The notes under the pieces were generated by a model. That model made no database searches and was not told the origin of the DNA. It saw only the letters and a program-made list of their open reading frames with translations. Both the position numbers and the translations under genes were made by a program. Below are positions 50,801 through 61,161 of a DNA stretch of 64,000 nt, piece after piece. The DNA is from Kitasatospora mediocidica KCTC 9733 (GTDB taxonomy: Bacteria > Actinomycetota > Actinomycetes > Streptomycetales > Streptomycetaceae): contig NZ_JQLN01000006.1 in NCBI RefSeq assembly GCF_000744225.1, positions 248,001-312,000 of the forward strand, in the 5' to 3' direction. Position 1 is the first letter of the stretch. Each line of letters starts with the position of its first letter.

Positions 50801-51570
50801 CCAGGAGGTGCGCCGACTGGGCGGCGCTCGACCTCTCCCTCGCGCCGGCCGGGGGACCGGTGGCGTTCTGCGGCGACCTGGGACCGGAGAGCCTGCTCGC
50901 GGCCTACCGGGCCGGGCTCTACCCGTTTCCGGCCGCCGACCCGATGCTGCGCGACCTCAACGAGGCGCTCTTCGAGGAGCAGGTCGCGGACGGCCGGGTC
51001 GCGCTGGTGGGCCGCGAGGACATCGACCCCTACGCCGTCTCCTGGTGGTCGCCCGACCCGCGTCCGGTGCTGCCGGTGGCCGGGATGCGGCTGGGCCGGA
51101 CCCTCGCCAAGCAGGTCCGCAACCGGGCGCCTTGGTCGACCAGCCTCAACCGGGCCTTCGGCGAGGTGGTCGAGGCCTGCCGGGAGGGCCGTGAACCACG
51201 CTGGCTGACCAAGGAGTTGGTCGACAGCCTGGCCCTGCTGCACGAGTCGGGATGGGCGCTGAGCGCGGAGGTCTGGGAGGACGACGCGCTGGTGGGCGGC
51301 GTCTTCGGCGTCCGGGCCGGAGCGGTGCTGAGCCTCGACTCGATGTTCCACCGGCGCTCCAACGCCGCCAAGGTCGCGGTCGCCGATCTGGCGGCGCGGT
51401 TCGGCCAGGTGGGCGGCGTGCTGCTGGACACCCAGTGGGACAGTCCGCAGACCCGCGGCATCGGCGCCGGCCCTCTGCCGCGCACCCGCTACCTCGACCT
51501 GCTGCACACCTCGCCCGACCTCCCGCCCCCGGCCGCGCACCCCCTCCCGGCCCGCCGCCTGGCCGGCTGA
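50797..51570 (+). CDS. Leucyl/phenylalanyl-tRNA-protein transferase homologue (tRNA-dependent peptide ligase)
   Basis: A 257-residue Aat-family protein. AAYRAGLYPFPAADPM corresponds to the Aat FPWF region, VSWWSPDPRPVLP is the family signature, and VGGVFGVRAGAVLSLDSMFH and RRSNAAKVAVADL follow. Aat enzymes transfer an amino acid from charged tRNA to a free amino group; canonical Aat serves the N-end rule in Gram-negative bacteria, which Streptomyces do not normally use this way. The ATGA overlap with the NRPS makes a joint pathway likely: the transferase would add an aminoacyl group in place of the missing condensation domain. Confidence 0.9.
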   Translation: MTRRCADWAALDLSLAPAGGPVAFCGDLGPESLLAAYRAGLYPFPAADPMLRDLNEALFEEQVADGRVALVGREDIDPYAVSWWSPDPRPVLPVAGMRLGRTLAKQVRNRAPWSTSLNRAFGEVVEACREGREPRWLTKELVDSLALLHESGWALSAEVWEDDALVGGVFGVRAGAVLSLDSMFHRRSNAAKVAVADLAARFGQVGGVLLDTQWDSPQTRGIGAGPLPRTRYLDLLHTSPDLPPPAAHPLPARRLAG

Positions 51571-51620
51571 GCCCGCGCGGCGTCCCATCCCGGTGTGGGG
51601 CGGGACGCCGCGCGGGCTCA
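51568..51620. terminator. Bidirectional terminator, 19-bp stem beginning at the L/F-transferase stop codon
   Basis: TGAGCCCGCGCGGCGTCCC (51568-51586), which includes the stop codon, pairs perfectly with 51602-51620 around a 15-base loop. It lies between the convergent L/F-transferase and cold-shock genes and should end both transcripts. Confidence 0.85.
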
Positions 51621-51651
51621 GCCAGGTTGGGGCAGCTGCGAGTGAGGTGGG

Positions 51652-51861
51652 TCAGATGGCCACGACGTTGACCGCGCTCGGGCCCTTCTGGCCGTCCTGG
51701 ATCTCGAACTCGACGTTCTGGCCCTCGGCCAGCGTCTTGAAGCCGTTGCCCTGGATCGCCGAGAAGTGGACGAAGACGTCCTTGGTCCCGTCCGCCGGGG
51801 TGATGAAACCGAACCCCTTCGACTCGTTGAACCACTTGACCTGACCCTGTATCGCCGCCAT
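51652..51861 (-). CDS. Cold-shock protein (CspA family)
   Basis: A 69-residue single cold-shock domain. VKWFNESKGFGFITPADG contains RNP1 (KGFGFI) and DVFVHFSAIQ contains RNP2. It is an RNA chaperone of the ScoF/CspA type. ATG with GAGGA seven bases upstream. Highly conserved length and sequence. Confidence 0.96.
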   Translation of the reverse strand: MAAIQGQVKWFNESKGFGFITPADGTKDVFVHFSAIQGNGFKTLAEGQNVEFEIQDGQKGPSAVNVVAI

Positions 51862-52479
51862 GTAGATGTCCTCGCTCGTGTCCGAGGCGCGGCCGACAGC
51901 GGCGCGCCGCGACGATCATGCCCAACGGCGAGGGCGGAGAAACGGATCGGTCGCGACGAGCGTGGTTGGCAACTTCTCGCCATCTGTCGTCATTCGGTCA
52001 CGCACCGTCGATGCCCTGCTAGCATCATGCCCATGTCAATCCGCGTATGTCTCTGGCATCCGGTTCGGCCTGGCCGCCACCGCGGCAGACTCGCCGCATG
52101 TCCCGCGCGCCCGCCCGCCGGGCCCCGCACCTGCGCGGTGAACGCCCGTCCGAGATGCGGTTCCGGCGAGCCGTCCTCATCATAGGCACGGCCCGACCGG
52201 CCTGAACGCCCTTTTCCTGGAACGTCGTTCCCTCCCCTCTGCCGCGTTGCGCCGCCGGCTCCGGTCCGGTCCCCGCGCCGCTCTCCCGCGCCCTTTCGCT
52301 CCGGATGCCGGGGCCTTCGGCCCGTCCAGCGGCCGCGCCCACGGGTGTGCCCGGCTCTCGGGCTCCCTCCGCCCCCTCCCCTCCCTCTTCGCGCTTCTCT
52401 CCGCCTTCGCCTGGTTCGGTCCACATTCACTCGTCCTCCGCGTCAGCGCGGGGTACCGCTCCTAAGGGTTTCGACACAC
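51862..52479. other. Intergenic region with polypyrimidine tract
   Basis: About 620 bases between the divergent cold-shock gene and sensor kinase. The first 70 bases should hold the cold-shock leader. At about 52362-52430 the plus strand is almost all C and T (CCCTCCGCC-like). Other frames here are Arg/Gly-rich or Pro-rich shadows; I see no gene. Confidence 0.6.
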
Positions 52480-54774
52480 GTGCACGGGTCATCTGAGGAA
52501 AACGAGGCATCCACCGCCACGCCGGATCCATCGGCGTTCCCGAACAACGCTGGGGCCGGCACGGCGGGGGAGGGCAGAGGCGCACGGCACGGCCGCGGCC
52601 CCGGGCGCACCGGTTGGGGGAGCTCCAGTCCTGACATACCGTCAAAATCCGTTACCCATAAGGGTTACGCGCTGCGGAACTGGCGGATCCGCAGCCGGCT
52701 GGCGGTGCTGCTGGCGCTGCCGGTGCTGGCGGCCACCGTCCTGGGCGGGCTGCGGGTGCAGAGTTCCCTGCAGCGAGGCCAGGCCCTCGCCGCGGTCACC
52801 GCGACCAACCGGCTGACCGGCGCGGCCACTTCGCTGGCAGACGCGTTGCAGCAGGAGCGCGACGTCTCCGCGAGCATCCTGCCGGCCGCGCAGGCGGCCC
52901 CGCCGGTCCCGCCCGCCCCGGGCGCGCTGGCCGTCCAGCCGGTCGCCGTGAACGCCGACGTCCAGGCCGCCCGTGACGCGACCGACCGCGCGCGGGCCAC
53001 CTTCGGCACGGTCACCGCCGCCGTCAAACCCGACACCCTGCCCGGCGGTGACATCGCACTGAACGACGTGCAGTCCGGACTCCGGGAGTTGGCGCTGATC
53101 CGGCAACAGGCGTTCGCGCCGACCAGCACCGGCCGCAGCACGGTCCAGAAGACCGTGGCCGACTACGACTCGGTCATCCAGAGCGTCATCGGTCTCGGCC
53201 AGGACATGGCGCTGGGCACCGGCAACGCCCGGATCATCCGCACCGCGCACGCCCTCCAGCAGTTCTCGCTCGCCCAGGACGACACCTCCGTGGTGCGCGC
53301 GGTGATCGGCGCCGCGCTGGCCGGCCCCGGGCAGCGGCTCAGCCCGGACGACCAGGCGTACGCCGCCCAGGCGGCCAAGGACCGCGAGAGCCTGCTCAAC
53401 GCGTTCCGCGCGGCCTACGGCAGCGCCGCCGCCGCGCCGTTGCTCGCCTCGCTGACCCAGGACTCCAGCACGCTGGACGCCGACCAGTACGCCCGCCAGG
53501 TGCTGTCCGACCCGAGCGGCCGCACCACCACGAGCGGCGAGATGTCCGCCGCCACCTGGACGAGCCTGGCCGGGCGCCGCATCCAGGCCATGAACCAGGT
53601 GGAGCAGCACCTGATCGCCGACATGAACGGCCAGGCGGCCGACCTGCAGTCGCGCACCCGGCGCACCGCCCTGCTGAACGCGATCCTGATCTCGCTGGTG
53701 CTGCTGGTCGCGGTGGGCGGAGCGGTCCTGGTGGCGCGCTCGATGGCACGCGCCCTGGCCCGGCTCCAGCGCGCGGCGGAGGACGTCGCCGAGCACCAAC
53801 TGCCGCAGCTGGTCATCGCGTTGTCCCAGGCCGAGCCGCAGGAGGTGAACGCCGACGTGACCCCGATCGGGATCGACACCACCGACGAGATCGGCCATGT
53901 GGCGCACGCCTTCGACATGGTGCACCGCGAGGCGGTCCGACTGGCCGCCGAACAGGCGCTGCTGCGGGGCAACATCAACGCGATGTTCACCAACCTCTCG
54001 CGCCGCAGCCAGGGCCTCATCCAGCGTCAGCTGTCGCTGATCTCGGAGCTCGAGAGCCGTGAGACCGACCCGGACCAGCTCGCCAGCCTCTTCAAGCTCG
54101 ACCACCTCGCGACCCGCATGCGCCGCAACGGCGAGAACCTCCTCGTCCTCGCGGGCGAGGACCCGGGCCGCCGCTGGACCCGTCCCGTCCCGCTGGTCGA
54201 CGTGCTGCGCGCCGCCGCCTCCGAGGTGGAGCAGTACGAGCGCATCGAACTGGCCGCCGTGCCCTCCGCCGAGGTCGCCGGCCGCGTCGTCAACGACCTC
54301 GTCCACCTGCTCGCCGAGCTGCTGGAGAACGCCACCTCGTTCTCCAGCCCGCAGACCCGCGTGCGGGTCACCGGCCACGCGCTGCCGGACGGCCGGGTGC
54401 TCGTCGAGATCCACGACACCGGCATCGGCCTCAGCCCCGACGACCTCGCCGAGATCAACGAGCGGCTGGCCAACCCGCCCACCGTCGACGTCTCGGTCTC
54501 GCGCCGGATGGGCCTCTTCGTGGTCGGCCGGCTGGCCCTGCGGCACGGCATCCGGATCCAGCTGCGCCCCAGCGACACGTCCGGGACCGCGGCCCTGGTG
54601 GTCCTGCCCGCCGACCTCACCCCGGCCGGCGCCCCGCCGGCGGCCGTGCACGCGACCGCTCCGCCCGTCGGCGGCTACGCCGGGCGGCCGCTCGGCCCGG
54701 CGGAGGCGCTGCCGGCCGTCCAGCCGGGTGAGCCGTTGCCGCAACGCGACCTGCTGTCGGGACGACGGCGGTAG
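52480..54774 (+). CDS. Orphan conservon-type sensor histidine kinase (CvnA-like)
   Basis: A 764-residue membrane kinase of the same class as the one at 5096-7417. An N-terminal disordered region (about 1-65) precedes RNWRIRSRLAVLLALPVLAA (transmembrane 1), a helical NIT-like sensor domain (about 90-390), transmembrane 2 (about 395-420), a HAMP-like region and an HATPase domain with LAELLENATSFSSPQ and IHDTGIGLSPDD. GTG at 52480 is the best of several weak starts; the next candidates lie inside the disordered region. Unlike normal conservons, no roadblock, DUF742 or GTPase genes follow: the next gene is convergent six bases away. Confidence 0.87.
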   Translation: MHGSSEENEASTATPDPSAFPNNAGAGTAGEGRGARHGRGPGRTGWGSSSPDIPSKSVTHKGYALRNWRIRSRLAVLLALPVLAATVLGGLRVQSSLQRGQALAAVTATNRLTGAATSLADALQQERDVSASILPAAQAAPPVPPAPGALAVQPVAVNADVQAARDATDRARATFGTVTAAVKPDTLPGGDIALNDVQSGLRELALIRQQAFAPTSTGRSTVQKTVADYDSVIQSVIGLGQDMALGTGNARIIRTAHALQQFSLAQDDTSVVRAVIGAALAGPGQRLSPDDQAYAAQAAKDRESLLNAFRAAYGSAAAAPLLASLTQDSSTLDADQYARQVLSDPSGRTTTSGEMSAATWTSLAGRRIQAMNQVEQHLIADMNGQAADLQSRTRRTALLNAILISLVLLVAVGGAVLVARSMARALARLQRAAEDVAEHQLPQLVIALSQAEPQEVNADVTPIGIDTTDEIGHVAHAFDMVHREAVRLAAEQALLRGNINAMFTNLSRRSQGLIQRQLSLISELESRETDPDQLASLFKLDHLATRMRRNGENLLVLAGEDPGRRWTRPVPLVDVLRAAASEVEQYERIELAAVPSAEVAGRVVNDLVHLLAELLENATSFSSPQTRVRVTGHALPDGRVLVEIHDTGIGLSPDDLAEINERLANPPTVDVSVSRRMGLFVVGRLALRHGIRIQLRPSDTSGTAALVVLPADLTPAGAPPAAVHATAPPVGGYAGRPLGPAEALPAVQPGEPLPQRDLLSGRRR

Positions 54775-54780
54775 GGCGGA

Positions 54781-54999
54781 TTACGCCGCGGCGGCGCCGC
54801 GGACCACGAGGGCGGCGAGCAGCTCGTGGGTGGCCTCGGCCACCGCGTCCACGGCGGCGTCGAAGGCGGCCTGGTTGTGGGCGGCGGGGGCGCGGAACCC
54901 GGAGACCTTGCGGACGTACTGCAGGGCGGCCGCCCGGATGTCCTCCTCGGTGACGTCGGGCGTCGTGGGCGGGCGGAGGGTCTTGATGCTTCGGCACAT
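54781..54999 (-). CDS. DUF2277 domain protein
   Basis: A 72-residue protein. MCRSIKTLRPPTTPDVTEED and IRAAALQYVRKVSGFRAPA are the DUF2277 hallmarks. Function unknown. ATG at 54999 is chosen because the family starts at MCRSIK; the longer GTG-type start adds unrelated residues. It ends with TAA, rare in this window. Confidence 0.9.
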   Translation of the reverse strand: MCRSIKTLRPPTTPDVTEEDIRAAALQYVRKVSGFRAPAAHNQAAFDAAVDAVAEATHELLAALVVRGAAAA

Positions 55000-55092
55000 G
55001 ACCCCAGTCTGCGCCACCGGCGGGGTGCGGCGCGGGGGAAGGGTCACGTTCGGTTGTGGCGTGACCGTCGCCGGGCGGACGGCGGAACCGGG

Positions 55093-56352
55093 TCACGGCG
55101 GTGCGGCCAGGCGGGCGGCCCGCAGCGTGAGGTAGTGCCGCTCGGGCAGGCTGGCCGTCCGCTCGGCCGCCGCGCGGTAGTTCTCGACGGCGCCCGGCCG
55201 GTCGCCGGCCATCTCCAGCAGGTGGGCCCGGGCCACGAAGAGCCGGTGGTGACCCGCCAGCCGCGGGTCCGCCGCGACACCCGCCAGCAGGGCCAGCCCC
55301 TCGGCCGGGCCGTGCACCATGGCGGTGGCGACGGCCCGGTTGAGGGTGACCACCGGTCCGGGGGCGATCCGCTCCAGGACGCCGTAGAGCGCCAGGATCT
55401 GCGGCCAGTCGGTCTCCGCGGCCGTCCGCGCCTCGTCGTGGAGGGCGGAGATCGCCGCCTGCACCTGGTAGGGACCCACGGGTCCGCGCGGCAGCGCCGC
55501 CGTGATCAGGGCGACGCCCTCGGCGATGGCGGCGGCGTCCCAGCGGGCGCGGTCCTGGCGGTCCAGCGGGATCAGTTCGCCGTCGGGGCCGGTGCGCGCG
55601 GCGCTGCGGGCGTCGCTCAGCAGCATCAGCGCCAGCAGCCCGGCGACCTCGCTGTCCCCGGGCAGCAGGGCGTGCACGGTCCGGGTCAGCCGGATCGCCT
55701 CGCGCGAGAGCTCGACGCGCAGCAGCTCGGGTCCGGCCGAGGTGGCGTAGCCCTCGTTGAAGATCAGGTAGAGCACCTGCAGGACGCTGGCGAGCCGGGT
55801 CGGCCAGTCCTCCCGGTCCGGCATCCGGAAGGTGGCGCCGGAGGCCCTGATCCGCTGCTTGGCCCGGCTGATCCGCTGCCCCATGGTCGCCTCGGGCACC
55901 AGGAAGGCGTGGGCGATCTCGGCCGTGGTGAGCCCCGCGACCGAGCGCAGCGTGAGCGCGACCGCGGAGGTCGGCGACAGGACGGGGTGGCAGCAGAGGA
56001 AGAGCAGCCGGAGCGTGTCGTCCCGGCCGCCGGTGTCCTCGCTGTCCGCCGGGGGCGCCGCCTGCCTGTCGTCCGGCACCTGGCGGGCCACCAGGTCCTC
56101 GCGACGACGGCGCGCCTGCTCGCTGCGGACCTGCTCGATCATGCGCCGGCCGGCCACCTGGACCAGCCAGCCACGCGGGTTGCCGGGCACCCCCTCCGTC
56201 CGCCACTGGACGGCCGCCGCCAGCAGCGCCTCCTGGACGGCGTCCTCGGCGTCGTGGAAGTCCCCGAAACGCCTGGTGAGCACGCCGACCACCTGCGGCG
56301 CGAGCCGGCGCAGCAGGTGATCGACGGGTTCCTCGGTGTCGGACGAGGTCAC
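55093..56352 (-). CDS. ECF42-type RNA polymerase sigma factor with C-terminal helical extension
   Basis: A 419-residue sigma factor. Region 2 is near DFHDAEDAVQEALLAAAVQW and region 4 near SVAGLTTAEIAHAFLVPEAT with MGQRISRAKQRIR. The last 240 residues form a TPR-like helical domain (DUF6596 region: ILALYGVLERIAPGPVVTLN and on). This layout and the preceding DGPF gene define ECF42. There is no anti-sigma factor; control is thought to lie in the C-terminal domain. GTG start overlaps the DGPF stop by GTGA. Confidence 0.92.
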   Translation of the reverse strand: MTSSDTEEPVDHLLRRLAPQVVGVLTRRFGDFHDAEDAVQEALLAAAVQWRTEGVPGNPRGWLVQVAGRRMIEQVRSEQARRRREDLVARQVPDDRQAAPPADSEDTGGRDDTLRLLFLCCHPVLSPTSAVALTLRSVAGLTTAEIAHAFLVPEATMGQRISRAKQRIRASGATFRMPDREDWPTRLASVLQVLYLIFNEGYATSAGPELLRVELSREAIRLTRTVHALLPGDSEVAGLLALMLLSDARSAARTGPDGELIPLDRQDRARWDAAAIAEGVALITAALPRGPVGPYQVQAAISALHDEARTAAETDWPQILALYGVLERIAPGPVVTLNRAVATAMVHGPAEGLALLAGVAADPRLAGHHRLFVARAHLLEMAGDRPGAVENYRAAAERTASLPERHYLTLRAARLAAPP

Positions 56353-56753
56353 AGCTCGCCTTGCGGCGCGGACATCACCTGGCGGACCTCGATCGGCATG
56401 TTCAGCGGCGCGCCGCCTGGGCCGGGGGCCGTCGAGACGTAGGCGGCGATCTCCACCGCCCGCTCGGCGCTGTCGCAGTCGACGATCCAGAAGCCGGCCA
56501 GGAACTCCTTGGTCTCGGCGAACGGCCCCTCGGTGACCACGGGCGCGCCGTCGGCCCCGGCGCGGACGATCCGGGCGGTGGCGGGCATCGCCAGGCCCTG
56601 CGCGTCGACCAGCTCTCCGGCCGCGCTGAGCTTCTGGTTGGCCTCCACCATGAAGCCGATGTGCGCCTGCACCTCCTCGGCCGACCAGGTGTCGATCGGC
56701 GGAAGCGCGTCGGACATGTCCTGGCTGAACTGCATCAGCAGCATGTACTTCAC
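56349..56753 (-). CDS. YCII/DGPF-domain protein, ECF42 partner
   Basis: A 134-residue dimeric alpha/beta-barrel protein. MKYMLLMQFSQDM and VTEGPFAETKEFLAGFWIVD (variant DGPF motif) are typical. Such genes are the usual neighbours and often targets of ECF42 sigma factors. It is upstream of the sigma gene on the same strand with a 4-base overlap, so they form one operon. Confidence 0.92.
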   Translation of the reverse strand: MKYMLLMQFSQDMSDALPPIDTWSAEEVQAHIGFMVEANQKLSAAGELVDAQGLAMPATARIVRAGADGAPVVTEGPFAETKEFLAGFWIVDCDSAERAVEIAAYVSTAPGPGGAPLNMPIEVRQVMSAPQGEL

Positions 56754-57059
56754 GGCTCTGCTCCTTGCTTCGCGCGCCCCCTGCGGGCGCTCTCACTGTT
56801 CAGTAGAAGCAGACGCCGTGATTTCGACATCCTCGCCGCGACAATCGCACGGAGGCGACTGAACCGTGGCGATCAGGCGTCGCCCTGGGCGGCAGCGGCG
56901 TGGCGCTGGCGCTTGCTGAGCGCGGCCTGCGAGAGGTCCTCGGCCTGGGATAGCTGGGAACCTCAGGCAGTCCGGGACGTCCGGTTCCACCGCGTTTTCT
57001 GCGGGCCGGGCATGGACAGTCGCCGGTTTACCGGGGGCTATGGCGGTTAGGTGGTCCGT
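56754..57059. other. Divergent intergenic region, 306 bases
   Basis: Lies between the DGPF gene (minus) and a small hypothetical gene (plus). It should hold promoters for both, including the ECF42 autoregulated one, but I could not identify a convincing motif. A 29-codon minus-strand frame at about 56875-56961 reads like a protein C-terminus but has no start. Confidence 0.5.
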
Positions 57060-57374
57060 ATGAGCCGATTTGTGCTGACCATTCCGGGAACCTTCAAGCA
57101 TCCGCTCAGCGGGCAGTCGCGACGCCGGCTGCTGAACGCGCTGCGCGGCGTCGATCCCGACGAGGTGGGCACGGTGCCCCCGGACCTGGACGTGCTCAGC
57201 GCCGACGAGGGCGACACCAGGTTCGTGCTGCGGCTGGAGGTCACCGCCGAGGACAGCGGGGCGGCGGAGGGCCTGGCGATGAGCGTGGCGCTGACCGCGC
57301 TGGCGGCGGCCGACTACGCGGAGGACGACGTCTTCATGGGCGACGCGGTGGTCACCGCGATCGACGTGGGGTAG
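57060..57374 (+). CDS. Hypothetical protein, 104 residues
   Basis: A single small domain beginning MSRFVLTIPGTFKHPLSGQS with alternating strand and helix character, ending YAEDDVFMGDAVVTAIDVG. No signal peptide or membrane helix. Composition and codon use are protein-like. ATG at 57060 is chosen over the GTG at 57051. I do not recognise the family. Its last 61 bases overlap the convergent proline-rich gene. Confidence 0.65.
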   Translation: MSRFVLTIPGTFKHPLSGQSRRRLLNALRGVDPDEVGTVPPDLDVLSADEGDTRFVLRLEVTAEDSGAAEGLAMSVALTALAAADYAEDDVFMGDAVVTAIDVG

Positions 57375-57556
57375 GCCAGGGGCCGGTTCGGGTCCGGGTC
57401 CGGCTCCGGGGACGGCGGCTCGGGGTCGGGGCCCGGGCCGGGCTGCGGCGGCCACGGCGGGACGGGGGCCGGCTCGGGCGGTACCGGGGGCAGGGGTGCG
57501 GGGTCGGGGGGCAGCGGCCCGATGTCGGGGTCGAGGGGGACGGGGACGGAAGCCAT
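57314..57556 (-). CDS. Small proline-rich acidic protein, 80 residues
   Basis: Begins MASVPVPLDPDIGPLPPDP and contains a run of PxP and PEP repeats (about 40% Pro with Asp/Glu), then a Ser/Thr-rich tail. A very strong ribosome-binding site, GGGAGGAG, lies nine bases before the ATG, which is the main reason for calling it. No signal peptide. Such sequences could form a rigid linker or cell-wall spacer, but no function can be assigned. Its 3' end overlaps the plus-strand gene by 61 bases. Confidence 0.5.
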   Translation of the reverse strand: MASVPVPLDPDIGPLPPDPAPLPPVPPEPAPVPPWPPQPGPGPDPEPPSPEPDPDPNRPLAYPTSIAVTTASPMKTSSSA

Positions 57557-57800
57557 GATCGTTCGCTCCTCCCGGGGGGATCAGGGTCGAAGGGGTGTCG
57601 CACCCGCGCGCCTACCCGGGCTCGGGTCGGGCAATCGGCGCGGGAACTGCGTACCCGTACGACTTATTCGGCCCGTCGGCGCGTCGGCCGCCGCAGGGTG
57701 CCGCGGCTCGGTCGAATGGGAGCGCCGGCAGGCCGTGGCCGCCCCCACCGGACCGTCCTGCCCTCTGCACGGCACTCGCGACACGTGAAGGGAACCTCCC

Positions 57801-58061
57801 ATGCGTCACCTGCGTCGACTCCCCACCCTGGCCGTGGTGGTGTCGCTGCTGGCCGGCACCGCCGCACTGGCGGCCCCGGCGGCTCCGGCCGCCGCCCGCC
57901 CGCTCCCCGCCCCGGCCACCCAGTACTGCGCCACCGTCGTCGGGCACCAACTCGACGGCCGCGGGCACTCGATGCTGCTCGGCAAGGCCTGCTCGGCGGT
58001 CTCCCGCGCCGACGCCGTCACCCGGGCCGCCGCTCCCGTACTCCAGGTCTTCCCCGGCTGA
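57801..58061 (+). CDS. Small secreted protein, 86 residues, possibly truncated
   Basis: A signal peptide (MRHLRRLPTLAVVVSLLAGT through PAAAR) is followed by TQYCATVVGHQLDGRGHSML and KACSAVSRADAVTRA, with two cysteines. It resembles the N-terminal part of longer secreted actinomycete proteins that continue past this point, so it may be truncated. ATG with GAAGGGA upstream. Convergent with acsA, 12 bases apart. Confidence 0.6.
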   Translation: MRHLRRLPTLAVVVSLLAGTAALAAPAAPAAARPLPAPATQYCATVVGHQLDGRGHSMLLGKACSAVSRADAVTRAAAPVLQVFPG

Positions 58062-58073
58062 CTTCCCCGGCGC

Positions 58074-60044
<1,971 letters not shown>

Positions 60045-60062
60045 CCCTCGGCGCTCCCCGGG

Positions 60063-60710
60063 TCAGCGCTGGGACCGGATCAGCGGCCAGGTCGGCAGCA
60101 CGGTTCTGCGCCAGGTGCCGTTGGTGACGATCGCCAACGAGGCGTACCAGGCGACCACCGCCGTGACCAGGCCTGCCCACCCCCCGACCTTGGTCATGGT
60201 GCTCGACTGGCCGAGCGCGCCGATGGTCAGGAAGAGGAAGGTGAGGCTCAGGGTGACGAAGACGGCCAGTACCGAGACGCTGGTGCGCAGGGCCGCCAGG
60301 GTCATGTAGACGGTGAAGATGGTCCAGGCCAGCAGGTAGACGCCGGTGGCCTGGTAGGCGTGCGCCGGCGCGAGGCGGGGCGCGACCACGCCGACGTAGG
60401 CCGCGAACGTGAGCCAGAACGCGCCGAAGGACGAGAAGGCGGTCGCGGCGAAGGTGTTGCCGCGGCGGAACTCCCACATCCCGGCCAGCAGCTGCACGAG
60501 TCCGCCGTAGAACAGCGCCAGCGGGAGGACCACGCGCTCGACGGAGACGTTGATCAGCCCGGCGTTGAAGCAGCTGAGCACGAACGTGGTCATCGCGAAG
60601 GCCGCCAGCCCCAGCGCGCCCGGGTCGGCGATGGCGGCAGGCGCCGGTCCCGCCGCTCCTGCCGGGGTGAGGCGGGAGACGGGCTGTGATTCGGGTTGTT
60701 CGTCGGCCAT
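60063..60710 (-). CDS. satP: SatP/YaaH-type acetate uptake transporter (GPR1/FUN34/YaaH)
   Basis: A 215-residue, six-helix membrane protein. ADPGALGLAAFAMTTFVLSC begins with the family's NPxxLGLxxF-like motif, then GGLVQLLAGMWEFRRGNTFA, which is strongly conserved, and FSSFGAFWLTFAA. It imports acetate or other small carboxylates. ATG at 60710 with AAAGGA. Directly upstream of acsA. Confidence 0.92.
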   Translation of the reverse strand: MADEQPESQPVSRLTPAGAAGPAPAAIADPGALGLAAFAMTTFVLSCFNAGLINVSVERVVLPLALFYGGLVQLLAGMWEFRRGNTFAATAFSSFGAFWLTFAAYVGVVAPRLAPAHAYQATGVYLLAWTIFTVYMTLAALRTSVSVLAVFVTLSLTFLFLTIGALGQSSTMTKVGGWAGLVTAVVAWYASLAIVTNGTWRRTVLPTWPLIRSQR

Positions 60711-61161
60711 GACAGGTCCTTTCCGTGACGGCCGACACCGCATACTCTCGCCTGCCCGGCTCTGGCGCGGTTACACCTCGTGCCGGACGTCGGACGCTCG
60801 GCCTCGCCGATCCCGTCGTCCGCAGCCGTCCGGTGGACGCTGAGCGACGGGTGTTGACGCGGTGTCAAGGATCCGTCAGAGCGCGGTGCGCGGGCTTGTC
60901 CGGTCGCTGCGGGGAGACTTGAATGGGGCCATGACCCGCTCGGAGCGCCACCACGACCGTCCGCCGCATCCGCGGCCGCCGGTAGTCGTCGCAGCCGTCT
61001 CCGCCGCCCGGTAGCACCGCTTCCGGCGCGCCTTCCCGGGCCCGCGCCCCGGCCTCCGGGCCCCGCGCTCCCTGCGCAGTTCACCTCCCGCACTCCCGGC
61101 CCCCGGTGCGCGCACCTCTGCGCCCCGGCACCCCGGGGTGCCCTGCCACCCTTGGATGGAC
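60711..61161. other. Divergent intergenic region, about 450 bases
   Basis: Between satP (minus) and the SDR gene (plus). It should contain the satP-acsA promoter. The plus strand becomes very C-rich toward the SDR start (about 61020-61150). A TTGACG occurs at about 60853 with no matching -10. I see no gene. Confidence 0.5.

Noticed and set aside
51990..52430. 146-codon minus frame upstream of the second sensor kinase
   Set aside because: Arg/Gly-rich with no domain and no ribosome-binding site; shadow of the polypyrimidine region.
56875..56961. 29-codon minus-strand frame resembling a protein C-terminus
   Set aside because: No start codon and a stop directly upstream; too short to support as a gene.
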